DNA of 47,357 nt from an uncultured Actinomycetes bacterium. Its GTDB lineage: Bacteria; Actinomycetota; Actinomycetes; Nanopelagicales; Nanopelagicaceae. The DNA lies in assembly GCA_903827945.1 (NCBI GenBank), contig CAIKKN010000022.1:1-47357 (forward strand), given 5' to 3'. This document shows positions 7,764 through 16,403 of this stretch, in pieces; the stretch's first letter is position 1; the number at the start of each line of letters is the position of its first letter. Position numbers and translations under genes: made by a program. The notes below the pieces were generated by a model. It was not told where the DNA came from, made no database searches, and worked only from the letters and a program-made list of their open reading frames with translations.

Positions 7764-9790
7764 TTACTTGCCTTTTTGGCCTTCTGATTGACCTTGAGCA
7801 GTGGCAATACATCTACGCGCTCACGAATGGCTTCATGGATTGCTTCCACGCTCTGTTGGGCGTCCACCACCAAATAACGATCTGGATCCACGCGCGAAAG
7901 GTTTAAAAACTCTGTTCGCACGCGCTCGTGGAAATCCAAAGGTTCAGATTCCAATCGGTCACGTGATGTTAAACGGCCAATTCCGACATCGGCTGGCAGA
8001 TCCAAAATAATTGTTAGCGTTGGCGTCAATTGTTCGGTCGCCCACCTAGAAATTCGGGCAACTTCCGCTGGTTGCAAAACTCGACCGGCGCCTTGATAAG
8101 CAATTGAAGAATCCAAATAACGATCGGTGATAACTACTTTGCCCGCGTCCAACGCCGGGCGAATCATTGAATAAACGTGGTGCGCGCGATCGGCCGCATA
8201 AATTAAAGCCTCTGCGCGTGGAGAGATGTGGCCAGTTTCATTTGCAAGCAAAATGCCGCGAAGTTGCACACCTAAATCAGTTCCACCTGGTTCGCGAGTC
8301 AGCAAAACTGTTTCGCCGGTTGATTCCAAATACTCTTTAAGCAATTTGCTTTGAGTTGATTTTCCCGAACCTTCGCCACCTTCAAATGAAATAAATACAC
8401 CTTGGTGAGTTGCACCGGTGATTGCTCCGAGTTCACCACGGAAAGCCATCATGATGTCAGACCACAAGGAAATGTTTGGGCGATCTTTCATCCGGCGATA
8501 AGAAACAATTCCCACAGTCACGCTAATTAGCCCCGCACCAAACATCGTGAATGCTGCGCCATTATAAGAAACGTGGAAGTGATAAACATTGAATGTGTGG
8601 CGCCCCACGGCCGCGGCCACTGCGGGCGCAATTGCTAGAACGCCAACCAAAGAGATGCGAATGAGGGATTGCACGAAGGCAAAGGTGCGACCACGAACTT
8701 CATCCTCGACTTCAAGGCCAAGCATCGTGAAGCCGGTGACCCATGAGAGGCCGGCAAATGCACCCAATAAAACGACTATAAATAAGGCTAAAACGAGGTT
8801 TGTAACCATCGCAAGGAGCAATAGGAAGAAGGAGGAGACGGTTAGCGATGCGCCAAAAATTCGGCGGCGAGAGAATTGCCCAAAGATCTTTGGTCCAAGT
8901 GAAATGCCAAGTGCGAGACCTAGGAAGACAGCGCCAAACAAAATACCGTAGGCGGCATCACCAGCATTGAGATCGCCCACAAATGTACGAGCCAATCCGA
9001 TAACAGCGCCGGCCGCAAAGAACGCACCGAGCATGCCAAAGATCAAACCGCTAATTACCTTGTTGCTCTTTACGAACTTGAAACCTTCAAACAAGGACTT
9101 GCCAATGTTTTCACTCTTCGCTTTTGCATCAGCCGCTCCACGAGGAAGCATCTTGAGTTGGTAGACAACAAAAGCTGTATACAAGAAGGAGAGCGCGTCC
9201 ACATAAAGAGCCAGATCTGCTGGTGTTGCAAACTTGGTGTGCTTCAAGCCAGCGCCGGCAATCGCAATCAGCGCAAACACAATCGAAGCGACGGGAGCGG
9301 TTCCATAAGAAGCAAGAAGTGTTACTTGGTTTGCCGATTCCAGCTTTGCTTTAGGTACCAAGTTAGGGACGGAAGCTTCTTTGGCGGGGGACCAGAACAA
9401 GGTCACTGCTTCGACTAAAACAGTTGCCGTGTAGAGCCAGAGGTAATTTCCAACGATTGGAATTGAAAGATACAAACCAAAACGCAAAATATCGCAGACA
9501 ATCATGAGGCGGCGGCGATCAAAACGATCGGCAATCACACCCGCGATTGGTCCAAGAAATACAGCTGGTAACAAACGGACGATAAAGACACCTGCGATAG
9601 CAAAGTTCGCCTTTTTGTAATCCGAGCCCGCTAACTCTTGAGCGAGCGCAGTTGTGGCCAACAAGCCGAGCCAATCACCAAAGGAGGAGAAGGCCATCGA
9701 ATTCCAGAGCTTCCTAAAAGCCGGGATCGACAACACACTTCTTGAATCCGCCTGCGCCGGGGCGCCGGGATATGGCATCTGCTGTGACAT
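7760..9790 (-). CDS. tmk: MFS transporter domain fused to thymidylate kinase
   Basis: A bifunctional protein of about 676 residues. Residues 1-440 or so form an MFS-type membrane domain of 10-12 segments, with the DRFDRRRLM loop near residue 90 typical of MFS proteins. The C-terminal part, from about residue 467, is a full dTMP kinase: P-loop EGGEGSGKST, TREPGGT, and DRYLDSSIAYQGAGR. The kinase phosphorylates dTMP to dTDP. The same fusion is known in other actinobacteria such as Streptomyces. What the membrane half transports is unknown. I prefer the ATG at 9790 because TAGACT lies 7 nt upstream in leaderless layout; an in-frame ATG at 9820 is possible. Confidence 0.9.
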   Translation of the reverse strand: MSQQMPYPGAPAQADSRSVLSIPAFRKLWNSMAFSSFGDWLGLLATTALAQELAGSDYKKANFAIAGVFIVRLLPAVFLGPIAGVIADRFDRRRLMIVCDILRFGLYLSIPIVGNYLWLYTATVLVEAVTLFWSPAKEASVPNLVPKAKLESANQVTLLASYGTAPVASIVFALIAIAGAGLKHTKFATPADLALYVDALSFLYTAFVVYQLKMLPRGAADAKAKSENIGKSLFEGFKFVKSNKVISGLIFGMLGAFFAAGAVIGLARTFVGDLNAGDAAYGILFGAVFLGLALGISLGPKIFGQFSRRRIFGASLTVSSFFLLLLAMVTNLVLALFIVVLLGAFAGLSWVTGFTMLGLEVEDEVRGRTFAFVQSLIRISLVGVLAIAPAVAAAVGRHTFNVYHFHVSYNGAAFTMFGAGLISVTVGIVSYRRMKDRPNISLWSDIMMAFRGELGAITGATHQGVFISFEGGEGSGKSTQSKLLKEYLESTGETVLLTREPGGTDLGVQLRGILLANETGHISPRAEALIYAADRAHHVYSMIRPALDAGKVVITDRYLDSSIAYQGAGRVLQPAEVARISRWATEQLTPTLTIILDLPADVGIGRLTSRDRLESEPLDFHERVRTEFLNLSRVDPDRYLVVDAQQSVEAIHEAIRERVDVLPLLKVNQKAKKASK

Positions 9791-9838
9791 AGGAGAGAGT
9801 CTAGAGCCGCCCAACGCCATCCCCAGGCTTCCAAGCAG

Positions 9839-9863
9839 GTTGTAAAAGGTTACCTTTTACAAC
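9839..9863. promoter_or_regulatory. 25-nt perfect palindrome, probable toxin-antitoxin operator
   Basis: Two 12-nt arms, GTTGTAAAAGGT and ACCTTTTACAAC, flank a single central T with no mismatch. It covers the spacer and part of the -35 box of the toxin-antitoxin promoter. It also lies just upstream of the divergent MFS-tmk gene. Autorepression by an antitoxin or antitoxin-toxin complex at such a site is usual for type II systems; binding here is inferred. Confidence 0.65.
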
Positions 9864-9869
9864 TATCAT
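9840..9869 (+). promoter_or_regulatory. promoter of the toxin-antitoxin operon
   Basis: TTGTAA (9840-9845), an 18-nt spacer and TATCAT (9864-9869) form a sigma70-like promoter. It lies 22 nt before the antitoxin ATG, which has a GAGGGGG ribosome-binding site. The operator palindrome overlies it. Confidence 0.5.
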
Positions 9870-9891
9870 TAATGCTCGAGGGGGTCATCAA

Positions 9892-10101
9892 ATGGGAATA
9901 CCAGTAAAGCTTTCTGATTCTTTGGTTGAGCAAGCAACAAGAATCGCCAACCACGAACATCGGTCTGTCCCGATGCAAATTGAGTATTACTTCAAAATTG
10001 CGGCCATCATGGAAGCCAATCCCGACCTTTCATTTAAATTGATCAAAGAGATTCTCAAAGCTGATTCTGAGGAAGCCACCGAGGAATACTCCTTTAACTA
10101 A
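9892..10101 (+). CDS. ParD-like antitoxin of a type II toxin-antitoxin pair
   Basis: A 69-residue protein. It opens with a short beta-type stretch (IPVKLSDSLVEQA) followed by helices (RSVPMQIEYYFKIAAI), the pattern of ribbon-helix-helix ParD-like antitoxins, which bind DNA through the N-terminal strand. The acidic C-terminal tail (EEATEEY) is a plausible toxin-binding segment. A strong GAGGGGG ribosome-binding site lies 7 nt before the ATG. The stop codon overlaps the toxin start by one base (TAATG), indicating coupled translation. The family is assigned by pattern and context and is not certain. Confidence 0.75.
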   Translation: MGIPVKLSDSLVEQATRIANHEHRSVPMQIEYYFKIAAIMEANPDLSFKLIKEILKADSEEATEEYSFN

Positions 10102-10367
10102 TGCGTCCAATCACGACGCCGAGATTCAACAAGGATGCCAAGAAACTCTTTCCGAAACAAAAGGCTGCCCTGGATAAGGCAATCAATGCCATTTGCGCCA
10201 ACCCAAAAATCGGTGATCAAAAGGTTGGCGACCTCGCAGGAGTTTACGTTTACAAATTCAAGTCAGGCGATCGCGAATGGCTTCTCGCTTACCGCATTCA
10301 GTCCACAGAAGAGCTGAAATTACTTACTTTTGGAAGTCACGAAAATTTTTACCGCGATTTGAAGTGA
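10101..10367 (+). CDS. RelE/ParE-family toxin
   Basis: An 88-residue basic protein with the RelE/ParE fold pattern: an N-terminal strand TPRFNKDAKKL, a helical hairpin KQKAALDKAINAI, then strands with GVYVYKFKSGDREWLLAYRI and the C-terminal LLTFGSHENFYRDLK. In the known superfamily, RelE-type members cleave ribosome-bound mRNA and ParE-type members poison gyrase. The HENFYRDLK ending resembles RelE/YafQ-like mRNA interferases more than ParE, but the target is not decided by sequence. It is translationally coupled to the antitoxin. Confidence 0.78.
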   Translation: MRPITTPRFNKDAKKLFPKQKAALDKAINAICANPKIGDQKVGDLAGVYVYKFKSGDREWLLAYRIQSTEELKLLTFGSHENFYRDLK

Positions 10368-10403
10368 CCCCGCAGGAAGATTAAGCGGCCCTCTATTTAC
10401 TTA

Positions 10404-10676
10404 TCAGCTGGCGTATTTGTTGCTCTTCACAAGGATTGTCTTCACTTGCTCCTCCGATAAGCCCCATCTCTTGCGGCCCTCGTGCGTTTGCGGTGGCCAC
10501 GATGGCAACAAGCCATGCGACAACACGGCTAGCTCATAGCGCGTATCAGCCAGACCCTTCCTATGAAAGAGCTCTGCCCAATCAGGCCGATGGCCTTCGT
10601 CAATTGCTCTGAGGATCGAATCCACAGCCTTCTGTACTTCGTGAATTGCAAATACCAACTCTTTATAGCTTTCCAT
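10404..10676 (-). CDS. hypothetical 90-residue helical protein
   Basis: I do not recognise this protein. From the chosen start MESYKELVFA it is predicted to be mostly helical and charged. It contains HRPDWAELFHRKG near residue 29 and a C-terminal segment SEEQVKTILVKSNKY. A GGAGGGA ribosome-binding site 6 nt before the ATG at 10676 decides the start; an upstream in-frame ATG at 10727 lacks one. It is convergent with the toxin-antitoxin operon and separated from it by 36 nt. It could be an accessory to that module or a stand-alone island gene. Confidence 0.5.
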   Translation of the reverse strand: MESYKELVFAIHEVQKAVDSILRAIDEGHRPDWAELFHRKGLADTRYELAVLSHGLLPSWPPQTHEGRKRWGLSEEQVKTILVKSNKYAS

Positions 10677-10741
10677 CACCGCTCCCTCCGTAGGCGCGGA
10701 AAGTTTCTCACTCGAATCTGAGAACACCCACTCAGGATTCT

Positions 10742-10754
10742 GGGGGTAACCCCC
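10742..10754. repeat. short GC-rich palindrome upstream of the 90-residue gene
   Basis: GGGGGT, A, ACCCCC forms a perfect 13-nt palindrome between the hypothetical gene and the glycan island. It may be an operator or a weak terminator for the methyltransferase gene. No T-tract follows on the strand that matters. Confidence 0.3.
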
Positions 10755-10805
10755 CTGATTAGGGCGACAAACTAAGAATTTTTGTTTTGGCTTGCACTTA
10801 CGTTC

Positions 10806-11969
10806 TCAACCAACCGTCATTACCGTGCTTGGATGATTTGTCGTCCAAGAACGTGGCGTGTTTTGGGAAAATTCCGTTTGCCAATTTCTCGGGTATGAAT
10901 ACATTGTCTTATTTACATAATCAAAACTATTTGAAAAATAGATAGTGGATCCAGGTATAACAAGAGACTCAATCGTCGCTAGCCAATAATCTACGTAGGC
11001 TTGTTCCATTTCTTGAAAAGACTCCACATTAATTACCAAATCAAAGGACTCAAAATTCTCAGGTGAGAATTTCCAGCTTTCTACAATCAAAAGGCGGTTG
11101 TCATTGGGAAAAACCAATCCTAAATATTCAGATGCGGATACGAGCGAAACGGGTATGGCATCAACCATTACATACTTTGTTATATCCGCGGAAAGATTAC
11201 TAAGTAGCGCTTCGGCAAGACGCCCATATCCCCCACCAATTTCTAATATACGAATATTTTGCAAATTACTCTTCTTTTGTAAGTACCTACTAATTAGGGT
11301 TAAATCCATTAGGGAACCTAGGTCAGTTAACTTGATTAATTGCTGATTTTTCAAAGTAGCATGCCAGTCCCAGTGGCCTGGTAACGCGCTCTCAACAAAA
11401 TCGACGTATTTCAATACTTCGCCCACGGACGCTTGCTTCATTCCCGAAATACCGACAATGGGATCAAGCGGCACCTCGTTAGCATTTTCTACTAGAAGGT
11501 ATTCTTGATTAACCTTGGTCCAGGTATTACTTAAAGTATCTAGGTGAAGTCCGTTTTCGAAACGATCTTCCGTTAATTTCATAACCGCACTTTGGCTTAT
11601 CGAAATTAATTCGGGTTGGAGCGTAGGGAAATTGTACTTAACCGTATTCTTTCTAGGCTTTAAGAATTTTTGAAATTCTGAGGTTGACAATACTGAAGGG
11701 CTCCAAGGCAGAGAATGTAAATTTGAGAGATACAGAACAACTAAATTTTGATCTCTATTTTCTTCAACACAAGCGAGGGCCATTGCTATGGCTTTCGAAT
11801 ATTGTCCTTTTTCTCTGAAATATTGTGATTTCGCATATTTCTTGTGAAGAAATTTTGAATCTATCAGCATCAAAAAGAATTTAGCACGTACAAAGTTTCT
11901 TCGCTCCACGTGAAATAGGACCTGAGCTGAAAGCTTCCAAGCTTTTCCGCCCTGAATTTTTAAAGTCAT
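10806..11969 (-). CDS. putative sugar O-methyltransferase (SAM-dependent)
   Basis: A 387-residue protein. The C-terminal half carries a Rossmann methyltransferase domain: motif I ILEIGGGYGRLAEALL around residue 245, an acidic strand end YVMVDAIP near 270, and FDLVINVESFQEM near 312. The N-terminal 200 residues are helical, with a TPR-like stretch (KGQYSKAIAMALACVEE) near 55. The combination resembles the putative sugar O-methyltransferases found in surface-polysaccharide loci, which cap or decorate glycans. It overlaps rfbA by 4 nt, so the two are cotranscribed. The acceptor is unknown. Confidence 0.7.
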   Translation of the reverse strand: MTLKIQGGKAWKLSAQVLFHVERRNFVRAKFFLMLIDSKFLHKKYAKSQYFREKGQYSKAIAMALACVEENRDQNLVVLYLSNLHSLPWSPSVLSTSEFQKFLKPRKNTVKYNFPTLQPELISISQSAVMKLTEDRFENGLHLDTLSNTWTKVNQEYLLVENANEVPLDPIVGISGMKQASVGEVLKYVDFVESALPGHWDWHATLKNQQLIKLTDLGSLMDLTLISRYLQKKSNLQNIRILEIGGGYGRLAEALLSNLSADITKYVMVDAIPVSLVSASEYLGLVFPNDNRLLIVESWKFSPENFESFDLVINVESFQEMEQAYVDYWLATIESLVIPGSTIYFSNSFDYVNKTMYSYPRNWQTEFSQNTPRSWTTNHPSTVMTVG

Positions 11970-12829
11970 CTCGGTAGGGAACCTAAATACTTTCCGTAAC
12001 TTGATGGAGCTAATCTATTGCCTAATTCAATAAGCTTTGCGTCAGTGATCCAGCCACTTCTCCACGCGATTTCTTCGGGACAGGAAATCTTTGTTCCTTG
12101 GCGTTGTTCTATAACTTTGATGTAATCTGAGGTTGCTGCTAAATCAAGAGGATTTCCCATATCCATCCAAGCACTTCCACGTTGCATTACTTCTATCTGC
12201 AAATTGTCTTCAAGCATGTAGGCGCTTAGGAATTCCGTAATTTCCTTTTCTCCTCGAGCTGAGGGCTGAACTTGTCGCGCTTTCTCAGGCGCCGTCGAAT
12301 CAACAACGTACAAACCTGGAATCGCCAAATTACTTCGCGGTTGAGCGGGTTTTTCTTGAATCGTAAGAACTTTCAAATTTTCATCAACTTCAATAACTCC
12401 GTAGTCGGATGGATTCTTTACATGGTAGCCCAAGATCCGAGCGCCAGATGTGTGATCAAGAAACCGAGCGAGACTCTTGCCAAGTCCGGCGCCAACAAAA
12501 AGGTTGTCACCTAGAATTAATATGGAAGGAGATCCTGCGAGAAACTCTTCGCAAAGCACAAATGCGTCAGAGATCCCAGTGGGTTTGGCCTGAGCTACAT
12601 ATGTGAAACTAACTCCCCAATCACTTCCAGTGCCAAGAAGGCTCTTAAACCGACTTTGCTCCTCCGGAGTCGTAACGATGGCAATGTCTCTAATTCCAGC
12701 AAGGAACAGGGTCGAAATTGGATAATAAATCATTGGCTTGTCATAAACAGGAAGAAGTTGTTTTGAAATTACTTTCGTTAATGGCCAAAGCCTGCTGCCG
12801 GTTCCACCTGCAAGAACTATGCCTTTCAC
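11966..12829 (-). CDS. rfbA: glucose-1-phosphate thymidylyltransferase
   Basis: A nucleotidyltransferase with the signature GIVLAGGTGSRLWPLT at the N-terminus, then KQLLPVYDKPMIYYP and LILGDNLF. It makes dTDP-glucose from dTTP and glucose 1-phosphate, the first step of dTDP-deoxysugar synthesis. I chose GTG at 12829 because it gives the canonical N-terminus M-KGIVLAGG, a 287-residue protein matching family length, and a GGGG ribosome-binding site 7 nt upstream. An ATG at 12856 would add nine residues. It is the first gene of a two-gene operon with the methyltransferase and works with rfbB at 16886. Confidence 0.93.
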   Translation of the reverse strand: MKGIVLAGGTGSRLWPLTKVISKQLLPVYDKPMIYYPISTLFLAGIRDIAIVTTPEEQSRFKSLLGTGSDWGVSFTYVAQAKPTGISDAFVLCEEFLAGSPSILILGDNLFVGAGLGKSLARFLDHTSGARILGYHVKNPSDYGVIEVDENLKVLTIQEKPAQPRSNLAIPGLYVVDSTAPEKARQVQPSARGEKEITEFLSAYMLEDNLQIEVMQRGSAWMDMGNPLDLAATSDYIKVIEQRQGTKISCPEEIAWRSGWITDAKLIELGNRLAPSSYGKYLGSLPR

Positions 12830-12947
12830 CTGCGTACCCCGTCTCATTGGCTTCACTTTGATGCGTTAGGAGATTCTAGATGGTCAGACATTCCAATGCA
12901 CCTAGACTTCAAAGCAAAGATGAGGATTTTGGGAATAAGGTTTGCAC

Positions 12948-14363
12948 ATGAAAGCGAAGAGAAAAACCGAACCTAGCGCCTCCGAGGAAATTTCGAGGGC
13001 GAACTGGGCACGGGATTTCGTTTATTCGAAGACCTTGCTAAACCTTCTCTTGAGATCTGTTCCTAAATCTAAAATCGAAGCAACGATTTACGAATATCTA
13101 GGGGAATTTCCTCCCAGCCTTGGAACCGCAAAACTATTTCCACTAGGTGGAAATCATCGTTTCATATTCAATCCAATCGCCAAGTCTATAAAAACCTTGA
13201 AAATTGCATTCTGGGTTGCCGCGTTCTTGGAAATAAATGGTGAAATCAACAGAATGCCCAAGATTTTAGAAAAAATAGCGGAGAGAGAGAACCGCGATCA
13301 TTTTCTTCTTCAAAGATTAAAAGCCCAAAGATACCGATTGGTCCAGGACCACTATTCCTTTGAAAATGGGACTTTGAACGCACCTGCTGTAAAGGTTTTC
13401 AAGAACGTACTACTAAGCGGAAGTGGAATCTTGAGAGATTCCAAAAAGTCCGTATATCTCTCAGACCCTGCAGCAGACCCCCGAAGCACGTTTATAGCTG
13501 GTCTTTGGAATCACTTTTCATTTAGCCGCGTTCACAATCAGATTACATTTCACGGGACATTGCAAAGCGGAACAATAGCTGGAGACTTTTTGGAAGGTAT
13601 CGACCTTACGGGCCGATGCTCAAGTAATTACTGGCATTCCTTGATTGAATATGCTCCTCGACTTCTGAATGTAGAATTGAAAAGTTCTGTTCCAGCCTTT
13701 ATTTCTTCCGAGATGCCGAAATCGGTTCGTGATGCACTCCTTTTGATAAATCCTAAGTTACGTTTAATCGATATATCAGAATCGCACTGGGTACGAGTTG
13801 GCACCTTGCATGTTCCAAAATTTAACTCTAGAACCCTAGACTCGGGGCAGATTTACGCTTCAGAAATGTTTGAGTGCGATGAAAAAATTATTAAGGAATT
13901 CAGCAATAAAGTACTGAAAGAAGTAAAACCAAATGCAAATGTGCCAAGTCGAATTTATCTAAGAAGATCCTCCAAATTTCGAACCCCTGTTGGTACTGAA
14001 GAGTTTGAACAAATATTGGAAGAACATGGATTTGTATTTATAAATCCGCAAGAGTTGTCTTTTAGTGAACAAGTTCAACTTTTTCAGTCGGCAAAGACAA
14101 TTATTACTTTTGGGGGTGCCGCCTGGGCAAATTTAATATTCGGAAATCCACTGACGCGGTTCATCTCCATCACTACTGAAGCTTCAGCTCCTTTTGATAT
14201 GCACGCTCAAATCGCAAAACTATTTGGACTCGACTATCGACAAGTAGTCTCAAAAAGTCCTGTTGAGTTGGATGAGCCCAGCCCCTACTACCGTTTTTAC
14301 TGCCATCACTCAGTCAAAGTAAATTCGGATATGCTCGATGAAATTAGGGAATTGATTTCTTAA
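12948..14363 (+). CDS. GT61-family glycosyltransferase
   Basis: A 471-residue protein. The C-terminal half matches the GT61 (DUF563) pattern: NYWHSLIEYAPRLL near 228, RIYLRRSS near 340, and a late segment with LSFSEQVQLFQSAKTIITFGGAAWANLIF spread over about residues 372-402. In typical members the last segment reads as a conserved GAGLTN-like motif. It probably adds a sugar to a surface glycan in the cytoplasm; donor and acceptor are unknown. The ATG at 12948 is preceded by AAGG 9 nt upstream; a TTG six bases earlier is a worse start. It overlaps the convergent GT2 gene by 20 nt. Confidence 0.72.
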   Translation: MKAKRKTEPSASEEISRANWARDFVYSKTLLNLLLRSVPKSKIEATIYEYLGEFPPSLGTAKLFPLGGNHRFIFNPIAKSIKTLKIAFWVAAFLEINGEINRMPKILEKIAERENRDHFLLQRLKAQRYRLVQDHYSFENGTLNAPAVKVFKNVLLSGSGILRDSKKSVYLSDPAADPRSTFIAGLWNHFSFSRVHNQITFHGTLQSGTIAGDFLEGIDLTGRCSSNYWHSLIEYAPRLLNVELKSSVPAFISSEMPKSVRDALLLINPKLRLIDISESHWVRVGTLHVPKFNSRTLDSGQIYASEMFECDEKIIKEFSNKVLKEVKPNANVPSRIYLRRSSKFRTPVGTEEFEQILEEHGFVFINPQELSFSEQVQLFQSAKTIITFGGAAWANLIFGNPLTRFISITTEASAPFDMHAQIAKLFGLDYRQVVSKSPVELDEPSPYYRFYCHHSVKVNSDMLDEIRELIS

Positions 14364-15264
14364 TTCGCCTTACTAGAGCTAAGCAAGTCAGGAAGATTGA
14401 AATCAGAACTTGTCTTGGTGTTGGCTTTGAGGTTTTAATTGCTTTTATGAAAGATTTGAGAACGATTACGAAATTACCTTGAGAACTATTTGCGCGCTGA
14501 GCATGAACCCAAACATAATTCGAGAATACTTTGGAATTGGTTTCTTCAAGCCATTCAAGAAACGGCTTATCGGCACCTGAATTCATGCGGGCTGAACTTC
14601 TGCCGAGACTTACATTTAATTTGGCTGTAGTTTCAGATATTCCAGAAATGCGAAAATTTCGCGCTTGGACTTCTGCTAGCCACACGACATCTTCATGCGA
14701 TGAAAATTGCTCACGAAATCTAACTTTTGAAACTTTTCCTCTTGCAATACATGTAACCAAAGAAAAATAGACTGGGTTCTCGAGAAAAATCTCTCTTCCG
14801 TAAAGGTAATCCAATATGTTTTGATTTGAGTCAATTTGTATTCTTGGGCGGAGTTTTATGCCATTTTCATCGTTAAGAAGGGCTTGGGAAAGAATAATAT
14901 CTGCGCTTGGAAAATCTCTAAGTGCAAGAGTTAGAGTCTTAATTCGAGCATGGACCCATTCGTCATCGTCCGTGAAAATCATGAATAGATCATCTGCTGT
15001 TATAAAGGAAAGTCCATAATTAAGTGCGGCCGAAACTCCTTTTTTTGGATTTAGAAAATGTTCAATGACTAAATTGGGCGAGAGCACTGATTGCAGATTT
15101 GAAATTTGATTAGTATTTATCTCAAAAGGAACGACCCCATCTGAAATTATTAGGACATGAACGTTTCCATTTTCATACTCTTCAGCATCGGTCGAAATTG
15201 CCTTTATTGAATCCGTCAGACCGCCCCGCCCAATCGAAGGAATTATTATCTTAATGTTTGGCAC
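14344..15264 (-). CDS. GT2-family glycosyltransferase
   Basis: A 306-residue protein with a GT-A fold. The N-terminus is IKIIIPSIGRGG, followed by the AALNYGLSF pattern and the metal-binding acidic triplet in FTDDDEW near residue 98, then HEDVVWLAEV near 190 where the catalytic base is expected. Members transfer sugars from nucleotide donors to growing polysaccharides. It starts with GTG. The C-terminus is Lys/Arg-rich with a hydrophobic stretch (VLISIFLTCLALV), perhaps a membrane contact. It lies 14 nt before the aminotransferase stop, which suggests the same minus-strand transcript. Confidence 0.78.
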   Translation of the reverse strand: MPNIKIIIPSIGRGGLTDSIKAISTDAEEYENGNVHVLIISDGVVPFEINTNQISNLQSVLSPNLVIEHFLNPKKGVSAALNYGLSFITADDLFMIFTDDDEWVHARIKTLTLALRDFPSADIILSQALLNDENGIKLRPRIQIDSNQNILDYLYGREIFLENPVYFSLVTCIARGKVSKVRFREQFSSHEDVVWLAEVQARNFRISGISETTAKLNVSLGRSSARMNSGADKPFLEWLEETNSKVFSNYVWVHAQRANSSQGNFVIVLKSFIKAIKTSKPTPRQVLISIFLTCLALVRRIKKSIP

Positions 15265-15278
15265 TATTGACTGTGTCT

Positions 15279-16403
15279 TTAGCTATCAAGAGAAGCGAGC
15301 GCTTCTGTCAGATGAGTTAATCTTTCATCATTCATCCAGGGAAAATTTGGAAGCGAAAGCACGTTCTGAGCCAGATATTCTGAAGAGGGGTATTTTTTCG
15401 CCTTCAGATATTCGTACTCAGATGTCGAGTAACAAGCCTGCTGATGAATAGCTTTTGGATAGTGGACATCCGTTTGAACACCAACCTCAAGAAGATTTTT
15501 CTGCAATTGATCACGATTTCCTTCACAAATTACTACGAGCAAGTGAAAAACATCAATCCCTTGAGTCTTACGTGCCAACGGTTTTAGAACTTTGGAAGAG
15601 ACCAAACTTCTAGTTACTTCTTCAGCAATCTGCAAGCGAGCTTTGTTTTCTTCCACAAGACTTCCGAGTCTTGCACTTAGAAATGTTGCTTGGATCGGAT
15701 CGAGCCGAGAATTCATTCCCAAATCAATATGATCGTACTTAGATTTTCCCGCGCCATATGACCGCAGTGATTTCAATGACTTGCAAATTTCTGTGTTATT
15801 CGTAATCACTCCACCAGCATCGCCAATAGCGCCTAGGTTTTTAGTTGGGTAAAAGGAAAAACACCCAGCATCACCAAAAGTGCCTACATGTTTTCCGCCT
15901 ACTCGAGCTCCTTGTGCTTGGGCGCAGTCTTCAATTAAGTAGACACCTAACTTCTTCAAGTCTGTCGCAAGATTAGTTAAATCTGTTGGGTACCCATATA
16001 AGTGAACAAAAATCACTGCTTTAGTTTTCTTTGTAATTGGAAGGTCGATTATGTTCATGCCTGCGGTTTCCGTGCTCACGTCCACAGCAATTGGCGTAGC
16101 TCCCACCTGGGTAACCGCCAACCAGGTGGCGATGAAAGTAAACGCTGGAACTATTACCTCGTCTCCAGGGCCCACTCCAAGCGCTTGTAAAGCAAGTCGA
16201 ATTGCGTCAAGCCCGTTGGCAACCCCGACGGCATGTTTTGCCTGCGTGAATTCGGCAAAGTCGGATTCAAATTTTTCTACTGCTTCGCCACCAATTACGT
16301 AGCCAGAATCGATAATTGACGTCGCAGCTCCTTCTACCCAATCGCGATGGCGTTCCAAGTATTCTTTAAGCGGATAGAAGGGAATGGTTGTTGTTGAAGT
16401 CAT
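15279..16403 (-). CDS. dTDP-3-keto-6-deoxyhexose aminotransferase (FdtB/QdtB-like)
   Basis: A 374-residue PLP enzyme of the DegT/DnrJ/EryC1 family. Visible features are GVANGLDAIRLAL near 60, EDCAQAQGA near 155, and the PLP-lysine motif FSFYPTKNLGAIGDAG near 182. Paired with the upstream cupin ketoisomerase, it is expected to aminate C3 of a dTDP-3-keto-6-deoxyhexose. I start at the ATG at 16403, which overlaps the ketoisomerase stop by 4 nt and has GGAAGG just upstream; an ATG 12 nt earlier has no such site. Whether the product is the 3-amino galacto (Fuc3N) or gluco (Qui3N) form depends on the ketoisomerase. Confidence 0.85.
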   Translation of the reverse strand: MTSTTTIPFYPLKEYLERHRDWVEGAATSIIDSGYVIGGEAVEKFESDFAEFTQAKHAVGVANGLDAIRLALQALGVGPGDEVIVPAFTFIATWLAVTQVGATPIAVDVSTETAGMNIIDLPITKKTKAVIFVHLYGYPTDLTNLATDLKKLGVYLIEDCAQAQGARVGGKHVGTFGDAGCFSFYPTKNLGAIGDAGGVITNNTEICKSLKSLRSYGAGKSKYDHIDLGMNSRLDPIQATFLSARLGSLVEENKARLQIAEEVTRSLVSSKVLKPLARKTQGIDVFHLLVVICEGNRDQLQKNLLEVGVQTDVHYPKAIHQQACYSTSEYEYLKAKKYPSSEYLAQNVLSLPNFPWMNDERLTHLTEALASLDS

